NCBI GenBank assembly: GCA_013368315.1 | Contig: JAACJM010000178.1 | Coordinates: forward strand, 1 to 64,000 | Source of the DNA: Tetrapyrgos nigripes | Taxonomy: Eukaryota > Basidiomycota > Agaricomycetes > Agaricales > Campanellaceae | DNA: 64,000 bases | Direction: 5' to 3' | Translations under genes and position numbers: made by a program | Part shown: positions 56,595 to 64,000 of the stretch, one piece after another | How positions within the stretch are numbered: the stretch's first letter is position 1 | Layout of the letters: every line of letters starts with the position of its first letter | The notes under the pieces: generated by a model | The model's database searches: none | What the model was told of the DNA's origin: nothing | The model's input: the letters and a program-made list of their open reading frames with translations, nothing else

Positions 56595-59500
56595 ATGGTT
56601 CATACCGGCAACCTTTGGGCATCACTGAGCATTTTGGGCTCCGTCCTGGCGTCGGAAGTTACCATTCAGACCAGGCAAAGTGATGATCCCTGCGCAAAAG
56701 TCGGTGGAAAAAAATGGGTAGATCCTGCTGTTCTGAGGGCCTGCTTTACGTCTGTTCCCGTAGACCCAGACTTGAAGGAGAATGTACGTGTTATGCTCCC
56801 TAGTCCCTGCTTCAAAACCTACTGAGCATTCATTTTCTTCTAGATAATTGATGTGATCAACAAAACTTTGCTATTCCATACCTCAGTCAATTATCAGATC
56901 TCTGCTCCGGAACCCTTCACGAATGACGTGCACGAAGATTTGGTGAAGGACCTCGCTCGCATCAGCGACCAATCTTATGACTCTGAATTCGACTTGCACG
57001 TCGATATTTCACGCTCATTCAAGAGACTAAATGACGGTCACTGTTCTTGGTCTTATAGTTGCTTTGTACGTCCCATTATGTTATTGGCTGGATTCTACTG
57101 AAACTGATCTCTTTGCAGGACGGTAAGTTTACCCCGGCTATGGGAATGCTCGGGGCTATGATTGACGCGTTTTCTATCCAGCCGTGTATATCAACTTCCT
57201 TCCCATTCCTCTGGTTCAATTGACCGACACATACGGCGCTCAGACAATCAACATCCCACCTGAGGCTTACAAAGTAGCCTCTGCGGAGTTTGCAGACCAG
57301 ATCAGCGTTTGGGAAACTGCGTTACCTGACGGCATTTCCCTCGAGTCGGTGAGCCTATTTCTTTGTTTTTGTATTGCGGCATTGACCTCCCAGTAGCTCG
57401 ATGGTGCAACTGTGCTGAGCATCAATGGTGAAGATCCACTGGCAGCTGTTGATCAGAACGCGGAAGCAACTGGAGGTTTTGAAGGTCTCGGAACTCGTCA
57501 AAACTCGTGAGGATTCCTGGTTCTCTCACAGAAATCGTGGTCTGATTTCCTTTTTTGTTTCATAGATTCTTCTCCAGCTATCAACAAGGCTGGACTTATC
57601 TCATGGGCGACTTTGCGCAACAAAACCTTCCTCTGAGTGATTCCGCCACTCTTCAAGTCCAACGTGTAAACCAGTCCTTGGCGGACACGATCACGGTTGG
57701 TTTTTTCCCTTTTTATGATCGTAGTATTAGTTCTAAACATCTGACAGCTACCTTATCGAGCTCGTATCGGACCCAATACTATGATAGACGTCACAGACAC
57801 CGACACCTGGCGTTCAGGATTATGTATTGCGTTCACTGACGACTCGGTAACCGACAACTCTGTTGACTCGTACCCAGACACCCCGACCATCAGACGAGTC
57901 ACCAAACAGTTCATGCCTCGCCTCGCAGGCTCGGCATCTAGCAACTCCCCCTCCTCCAAGTCCAAACGCGGAGTCAACGTCATGCATGACCAGGCACTTG
58001 TATCCAACGTCGTCTTTCCTCCTTCTCTGACACCCCCTTCACAAAATATATCAGGCAATTCGGCTCAGTCTGAATTTTTCATGCTCGATGATGGGATTAC
58101 AGGTGTATTGGCTTTAGGTAGTATCAGTGGTGAAGCGGACTTGCAACGTGCTCTTTTGCATGGATTGATGGGGTTGAAGTCGAAGGGGGCGAAACAGCTG
58201 ATTGTAGATTTGGTATGTCTGTCTTTTTGTTAGGGATGTGCTAACTCACTCTTTCTATTTAATAGACCAATAATGGAGGAGGCGTAATGTGCACAGCAGC
58301 TGTGAGTGAAGTCTCTATCGTTATGATCATAGAAAGCAATCTAACGATTCGTCGTTTACTAGTGGCTTCATCGAATCGTACGTCCTACTCGATGATACCG
58401 ACTTTAATACTAATCAACTAACATCGACCAGCTCGCCGGTCCCAAAAAGACCACCGAACCCCAAGCCATCCTGGACACCAAACTGCGCGCTAACCCCCTA
58501 GCCCAACTTATCCTCAAGGCCATCATCCACAACAATACCGATCCAGATGGCCAATCTGCTTATAATCCTATCCACTTCACTAACGCTGATAACGTGCCTT
58601 TTGCGACCGATTTTGATTATATGGATCCTGCGGTGAAGGAGATGATTAATGAACATGAGGATGCGTTTTCGCAGAGGTGGGTACTATTACACTGTGGAGG
58701 GCGGGTGCCACGCGTCTGCTTTCGCGTTTTGACCTGACGACGATAATCTCGTAGGCTTGGAAGCGAATGTCCTCCCATTAACTGGCCCGTACCACCTCCG
58801 GATGAAGCTTTATTCGAAGGTAACAAAGTCGTCCTTGTATCGAACGGGCGATGTGCAAGTTCTTGCGCTCTCTTTGCTGTACGTGTTCTCTCTTAATCGA
58901 AACCCCACAAAAAAGGGGGGAAAAGGAGATTGTGCTTAACTTACAAATTGTTGCGACGGTAGGTAACAATGGCGAAAGAAGAAGACGCAAAGACCGTTGT
59001 TCTGGGTGGCCGAAAGAGTATTCAACAGCAATATTGTGGTGGGTACTCCCTCCTATATGACCCGCGAATATTCTTGATCTCGACTCGAGAAGACCACTGA
59101 TTGACTAAAATATCCAATGTAGGTACTGTCGGTGGCGAGTCGACAAATGGGTTTTCGTTTTATGATGAAGCGAAGGTACGTTCTGTCGAACTTCGACTGC
59201 GTGGGTAGAACTTATGCATGTCCTTAGGCCGCTGGACTCAAGGACCACCCACTTAATCAGCCTATTTTGTGAGTGCTGTTTATTTCTTTTCCCCCCTTTG
59301 TCAACTACTCTATAGAAAGGTCCAAGGTATAGTAGGCCTTACATGGAGACTAGCATTTGGCGTTGAAGATCCGACTCAACCCGAGGGTGAGTAATTTTGT
59401 CTTCTCCTTTCATCCGAGTCGTCAAATGCTCTTCGAACACTGACGACATGATGTTTTCTCAGAATGGCAAGACCACCCGGCTGATTTGAATATGCCGCTA

Positions 59501-59660
59501 ACTGCTGAAATGTAAGTACTCAACTTGCTCTCTCTTCTTTTCATTTTGCTGACTTTCGTACCATCTCTTCGTTTCTTTCGTTTTCCCCTCGCCCATCTAC
59601 TTTTGCAGCGTCAACAATCCACTAGCGATTTGGAATGAAGTCGTCAAACAGATGTTTTGA
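56595..59660 (+). CDS. Secreted S41-family (CPAF-like) peptidase, 17 exons
   Basis: Start ATG at 56595 with a short N-terminus and hydrophobic signal (NLWASLSILGSVLASEV). Exons: 56595-56783, 56844-57065, 57119-57122 (4 nt), 57182-57348, 57397-57506, 57566-57695, 57748-58212, 58266-58301, 58363-58377 (15 nt), 58432-58676, 58755-58878, 58963-59038, 59123-59175, 59228-59268, 59316-59386, 59463-59511, 59609-59660; total 682 aa, in frame throughout. Features follow fungal S41/tail-specific-protease relatives: NDGHCSWSYSC near residue 130, a PDZ-like part with LDGATVLSINGEDP, DDGITGVLALGS, LIVDLTNNGGG, and VVLVSNGRCASSCALFA with the probable nucleophile Ser563 or Ser564. Fungal relatives include peptidases in ribosomally synthesised peptide clusters, but no such cluster is visible here. 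Same strand as the M28 gene, 590 bp downstream. Confidence 0.88.
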
Positions 59661-59944
59661 TATCGTCAGATTCCTCATACATCAAAGCACGTCGTTCGTG
59701 ATGGGAGTAGTGACTCTAAGGATAAAATTGATGAACTTTCGACGCTCGTAGCACAGTGTATAGCTACATAGTAAAGCCATCAATACAGTATTAATATTAA
59801 GAATTAGTGGTGATCCCCCCCTTTCGCCCTCGTCCCCCCCTCCCCACATCCTCCAGTGAACCATATTGCACCCCCCCTCAGTAACCTCCTTTATCTCAAA
59901 CCCCATCGTGCCCTCCCTCCACTACGCTTCCCTTTTTTCAGTCC
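59661..59944. other. Convergent 3' intergenic region
   Basis: Short spacer between the S41 gene (plus) and the next gene (minus). It contains C-rich runs near 59815-59875. Confidence 0.5.
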
Positions 59945-60709
59945 CTAAACGTGCCTAATCCACCTCGGCTCCCCCTGCCCTTCCGTCTCAAAAACATCCT
60001 TCGAAGCAGCAATAGTCTCCTCCCTCATAATCACATTGATCTCATTCCTACTTGCATTAGACCCAATAACGAGAATGAACCTCCCGTCGGAAGTACGTGT
60101 GCGACAGGGGACGCAATCACTAAACCCCTCCCTCCCATATCTCACCCTCCACTTCTTCAACGTCACCTCTTCATGCCATCCATGGATATCTTTCATCCCT
60201 TGCAGCCCAGGCCCGGGGTACATAGAGCGAATGTACTTATTGTGGTATGCTTCGCGGGAAGGGAGTTCCCAGCCTAGGACGTATTCAGGTGCGGGTGTGG
60301 GTGTGGGTGTGGTGGGGATGGGGATGGGGGTGTGAACGTGTTCGTTTGGAGGTAGAGGGGTCAAAGAGCTCGAGGAAGATGGGAAAGTAAGAGTCCCAGC
60401 GATCGAGGGAACATCGTCCAGAGGTCTATAATCTGGCCATGAGGAGGTGGATTCTACGAGCTCTATGCGTACGACTGGTCTGGCTGTAGCAGTGGGGACG
60501 ATGATTGGCTGGGGCTTGGCCTTGAGGCCTAGGATACTTTGGGTACGTGTTCGAGTGCGCGTGTGCATTTGCGTATGTTCAGGTTGATTACCAATTGCAG
60601 AGAAAGCGATAGATGCAGATGTGGACGTAGATTTGGTCGAACGATGCCCTTGCCAACCCCCACCGTGACTAGAGGTAGAAGTGGCACCGACAAGCTTCAT
60701 GATCGACAT
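59945..60709 (-). CDS. Hypothetical protein, S/T/P-rich with a conserved-looking C-terminal half
   Basis: The minus-strand frame from ATG 60709 to TAG at 59945 gives about 254 aa. Residues 1-130 are low complexity (S/T, R-T repeats, then a PTPTPAP run). The C-terminal part is compositionally normal: EYVLGWELPSREAYHNKY, GLQGMKDIHGWHEEVTLKKW, VRYGREGFSDCVPCRTRTS, SNASRNEINVIMREETI and GEPRWIRHV. I do not recognise it. An upstream exon at about 60880-60942 is possible (a donor-like GTACGG and acceptor GCCACAG occur), but I could not join it in frame. The start is therefore tentative. Confidence 0.55.
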   Translation of the reverse strand: MSIMKLVGATSTSSHGGGWQGHRSTKSTSTSASIAFSAIGNQPEHTQMHTRTRTRTQSILGLKAKPQPIIVPTATARPVVRIELVESTSSWPDYRPLDDVPSIAGTLTFPSSSSSLTPLPPNEHVHTPIPIPTTPTPTPAPEYVLGWELPSREAYHNKYIRSMYPGPGLQGMKDIHGWHEEVTLKKWRVRYGREGFSDCVPCRTRTSDGRFILVIGSNASRNEINVIMREETIAASKDVFETEGQGEPRWIRHV

Positions 60710-60715
60710 CGACAC

Positions 60716-61170
60716 TCTCCGAGTGAACGACCGTTTTTGGGTACGTGTTCGCGCTCAAGAGATGCTCGTGAATCACTATCAAATGAATCAATGATGCTAG
60801 TATTAGTGTGTTGCTGTGGCAAAAGAAAAGAGAAATGAGTAAAATCCGTACGGACAGAGATACGTTCATGGCTAGTAGAAGTGAAATCAATCGATGTACG
60901 GGTACGAGAAGACGAAAAGATAAGATGAGGGAAATTTCCCACTAGCCGTTACATGGTCGAGTTGGAGTCTGGAACGAAACGTTACCTATCTACGAAACGC
61001 ACAAGTGTGTTGAAACAAAACTTCAATTCGTGCCACCTTCAAGTTTTTGCTTTAACACCCAGAAATTTAGAGATGTAAGTCTTCCAACGCGAACTGGGCG
61101 ACCATAATTACACCATTTATGTAACTGGGGGTTTCCTTTTCCTTCGTCTCCCATACCACCCACCGCCAAT
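60716..61170. other. Intergenic / 5' flank
   Basis: No supported gene. A possible first exon of the minus-strand gene lies at 60880-60942. Confidence 0.4.
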
Positions 61171-61189
61171 GCCTCAAAGAAAATGCCAG

Positions 61190-62135
61190 ATGTGGAAACA
61201 CCACCTGTCTCTGAAGTAGACCTGGTCAAATCCCTTACCTCAACTCTCCTTTCCCTCACCATCAATGCACCCAATTGGGAGACTCCGTTAAAGTTGTGAG
61301 GGAGGTTTTATAGGGAGATGACGACACAGTAGCATTGGGACTGAAGGGCATAGAGTGGGTGGAGGTTGGGCAGGTGTTGATTGAGTTGTTGTCTGAAGGA
61401 ACGGTGATAAAGACGATGAGTATTGGGGAAGGAGATGGGGAAGGTGGTGAGAGTGGGGAAGATCCAACAAAGACGCAAAGGCGCCGAAGCTCTCCCTAAT
61501 GATGCACTTTTCCCTCCTCTACTACGCGGATATCCTGCATTTGATGTTGGAGGCGATGTGCTTCCTCTATGAGGTTCGCTCTCCATCCAACGGCCTTCCT
61601 CACCCTCGTCTTCTTATGCGTCGGTGTCCTTGTCCGCATCTCAGTCCAGTCTCAGTCTCCCACTTCTCCTTCCTCCACTTCACAACCCCTTCTCATAATT
61701 TTGTCTTCGTCTTCTTTGCCCTCCGTAACCAAGCCAAATGACCGAAACCACCGAACCAGTCATAGACTCCACCCCCCTTCGAGATGGAAATCGTCAAATC
61801 CCTCACCTTCACAGTCCACATCTCTCCTTTCCCCAACTATAAACGCGGTGTACTCTGTATGGATTGCCTGACGAGGATGACAATCTACCCTTGGGATTGA
61901 AGGACACGGGATGGGTTGAAGCGGGGTGGCAGGTGTTGGTTGAGTTGTTGTCTGAGGGCAACAGTGATAAAGACGATGGGGATTGGGAACGGGAGGGTGC
62001 TGAGGGTGGGGAAGACAAAGACGAAGACTCAAAGGCACCGAGGCTAACGAGACTCCCTAACGACACACTTCTCTCTCCTCCACCACGCGGATATCTCACA
62101 TTTGACATTGGAGGCGATGTTTCCTTTGCGAGTTT
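61190..62135 (+). repeat. Partial tandem gene duplication (two diverged units)
   Basis: Unit 1 (about 61210-61575) and unit 2 (about 61785-62125) share sequence in order: GTCAAATCCCT..ACC, TTGGGAYTGAAGGRCA, TGGCAGGTGTTGRTTGAGTTG-like text, TGATAAAGACGATG, CTCCCTAAYGA, CTACKACGCGGATATC and GGAGGCGATGT. Unit 2 is in the reading frame of the 61864-62589 ORF; unit 1 has stops. This looks like a duplicated exon block in which one copy decayed. Confidence 0.65.
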
Positions 62136-62589
62136 TGCTCCCTTCGACACACACCCTCCTTCTCAACCCAGCCCTTCGTCGACGACAGCGTGTTTTCCTT
62201 CTCGTCTATTCACAGGATATATCTTCCACACTCTCCTTCTTTCCTTCTTGCCCTATACACTTCTACCAACTGTAATACCCATAATAGCCCTCCTCCGAAG
62301 TCTACCCGTCTACATCCCAGCCTACCTCTCTTCCTACCTCATTACCTGTCTTTCGATGCCCAGAGAGAAGGAAAGTCTAGCGCAGTTCAGAGGTGTAGGA
62401 GGGGGGATTGAGAGGGCTGTAACGTCGGGGGTCGTATTAGTGTTTCAAGGGGAATTTACGGCGTGGGCCTTTTCCTCGTTGTCAGCGGTGTTGCTTTCAT
62501 CCCTACCGCGTTGGTTAATCCCAGTTCTCCCTTCTATCCCGCTCAAACTCTCCACCCTAATCATCATCGACAACCTCCTCATGTCATAA
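61864..62589 (+). CDS. Hypothetical membrane protein (probably partial or decaying)
   Basis: The open frame has 241 codons. The N-terminal ~80 residues are acidic (GNSDKDDGDWEREGAEGG, EDKDEDSKAP), then PNDTLLSPPPRGYLTFDIGG. Hydrophobic segments follow at about 117-157 (IFHTLLLSFLPYTLLPTVIP and IIALLRSLPVYIPAYLSSYL) and about 190-241 (GVVLVFQGEFTAWAFSSLSA, VLLSSLPRWLIPVLPSIPL). After a TAA at 62587, the next frame continues plausibly (YKFFMKPTGQVRRVKVLW ... LENVFIRRVQQRQRE), so the stop may be a lesion or an unseen intron. The true start is probably upstream in the duplicated block. Product unknown; a multi-pass organelle-membrane protein is only a guess from hydrophobicity. Confidence 0.35.
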   Translation: MPDEDDNLPLGLKDTGWVEAGWQVLVELLSEGNSDKDDGDWEREGAEGGEDKDEDSKAPRLTRLPNDTLLSPPPRGYLTFDIGGDVSFASFAPFDTHPPSQPSPSSTTACFPSRLFTGYIFHTLLLSFLPYTLLPTVIPIIALLRSLPVYIPAYLSSYLITCLSMPREKESLAQFRGVGGGIERAVTSGVVLVFQGEFTAWAFSSLSAVLLSSLPRWLIPVLPSIPLKLSTLIIIDNLLMS

Positions 62590-64000
62590 TACAAATTCTT
62601 CATGAAGCCGACAGGGCAGGTACGGAGGGTTAAGGTGTTGTGGGCTTTGGTGAAACTTGATTTTGGGTCGCTCAGGTCTTTATTAGGGATGGGAAGAGAA
62701 CCGGTGGACGCAGAGAAGTATACGGCACTCCCTTTTTCACTGGAGAATGTGTTTATACGTAGGGTGCAACAGCGTCAACGTGAGTCTGAGTCTGAGTCCG
62801 GATCGTCCCCAACCCTCAAACGCACGGGAGACGAAGCCCCCACCTCTGCCCGTCTCGTTGGCGAAACTCCTAGTCTCACTTCTATATGCAAGAGATGAAG
62901 TGAGGGGGGTGTTGGGTGGGTATTTGAGGGCTAGCTTCAGGGGAGATGTACAAGTAGGGGATAAGGAGATGGCGAGAAATGTAGAGTGATTGAGGGTGTT
63001 GCAGGCTGAGATACTTTAGCTACTCTACAATCTTGGCGTGCGTTTCTTCTGTTCTACTTTGATTCCATGTTCCCTGATACAGAATCTCGTCATTCTCAAT
63101 CTCATAGTGGGTCATTTCCGCAACAGCTTCATCAAAGGCCCGGTAAGACTTCCCATTCCCCTTCCCATCTTACACCTCAGCTTACCGATACCGAATCCTA
63201 GTTCGACAAAAACATCACCAACTTCCACTATCAATGTCCCCACCCTTCAAAATGGGCTTTGTTAACGCTCCCGAGGAAATTATTCAGTGGGCTAGTGAGT
63301 CTACCTTTTTGTCCTGGGTCTCGCCAGCGTGCTAATAGGATTTCTCGTGATTTTGTTTAGGTCGAGCATTTACTCCAAGGATCCAGAAGAGAGTGAGTCC
63401 TCCCACAGTCCCCTCATCAAAGTCCTGGGCTAACGGAAGCACGCCTCTGACAGAATGGAAGTACTCGGAAAGCAGCTCACGCATATAGTATACTTAGTAT
63501 GTCGCATTCTATTCTACCCGTCTCGTCTCGCTTTTCTCAACAGACTCTCTTTCCTTCCCATTCCCTTCCCTTCCTCGGTGAAATAAAATTCCGCGATTAT
63601 CCCTGGTACCGGTACCCCAAAGGACGTGAGAGTGTGGAAATCTGAGAATTTCTACTGCAGCTTCTCGAGATCATTGAGCAGGATGAGTTTAGGTTATACG
63701 TCTCCGTAGTTTTTTTCTACTTTATCTTATTTCATTTTTCGCTTTCTTTTTGCTCTTTGGTATAACACATCCGTCCTCACTTATTACTCATAGCTGCAGT
63801 TTTCGACTATCAGAAGTCCAATCATTTTACGAAGCCCGAAAGACACGATGTGTGATTGAAAGAGTGGGCCATTAAGTTTCTTGGATCTGAGTTATCTAGG
63901 CCTCCGCAAAGCGTCGAGCGTTGACAGTCATAGTGTATGCTAAGGCCCTGGATGCCGCTGAGGGATGTAACCAAGAATAGGCTCATAATAGTACATTTTC
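62590..64000. other. Possible 3' exons of the membrane-protein gene and unassigned DNA
   Basis: Short plus-strand stretches with splice-like borders occur at 63040-63143 (LVILNLIVGHFRNSFIKGP, donor GTAAGA, acceptor CCTAG at 63201) and 63202-63294 (FDKNITNFHYQC or, in another frame, MGFVNAPEEIIQWA, donor GTGAGT), and at 63361-63392 (SRAFTPRIQKR). I could not build one consistent frame through them. From 63600 to the end no gene is visible; the last part may continue beyond the window. Confidence 0.3.

Noticed and set aside
63234..63600. Small three- or four-exon gene (MSPPFKMGFVNAPEE...)
   Set aside because: Splice signals are present, but the frame cannot be kept through the third junction; it is left as unassigned.

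Overview
The window looks like nuclear DNA of a mushroom-forming basidiomycete (Agaricomycetes, possibly Agaricales; inferred). Three observations support this: genes are cut by many 45-70 nt GT-AG introns, the transposable-element families are typical of Agaricomycetes, and there is a NACHT-WD40 receptor of the kind expanded in these fungi. No species is claimed.

Layout. 1-2980: two diverged tandem copies of a unit of about 1.3 kb with no convincing gene. 4333-4993: decayed carboxy-cis,cis-muconate cyclase. 5540-9979 (minus): a four-exon gene for a 1,426-residue NLR-like protein with a disordered N-terminus, a short N/Q-rich motif, a NACHT ATPase domain and 14 nearly identical WD40 repeats. 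10150-10690: CGGATG/CATCCG-rich repeat. 12536-19206: a complete but inactivated Ty3/gypsy element with 143-bp LTRs. 19903-24510 (minus): shattered gypsy gag/protease, interrupted by a foldback MITE. 26553-29910: an LTR followed by a broken gypsy pol. 30242-30348: a tRNA-like sequence. 31175-34870 (minus): two multi-exon genes of unknown function, the upstream one decayed. 34925-41487 (minus): a Ty1/copia element with a half-tRNA primer site, interrupted by a solo LTR with a perfect 5-bp target duplication and by a second LTR-like block. 43503-46904: a 3.4-kb TA-flanked DNA transposon with 71-bp TIRs that holds a dead DDE transposase and a second, SAM-like gene. 47000-52600: repeats, including a split A-B-A-B repeat, a G-rich minisatellite and a 670-bp foldback element.

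52692-60709 is a conventional gene-dense block. It holds a ten-exon M28 metallopeptidase of the glutamate carboxypeptidase II/Vps70 type (915 aa, all zinc ligands present), a 17-exon secreted S41-like peptidase (682 aa, with 4-nt and 15-nt exons) and a 256-codon hypothetical ORF. After it comes a partly duplicated, apparently decaying membrane-protein gene.

Across unrelated elements, stop codons and losses of catalytic residues fall mostly where CpG would have become TpG or CpA. This fits methylation-driven decay of transposons. The most interesting items are the NLR (HET-E-like repeat variability and a possible amyloid signalling motif) and the two-gene TIR element. Coordinates of spliced genes were derived by hand from splice consensus and reading frame; there is no expression evidence.
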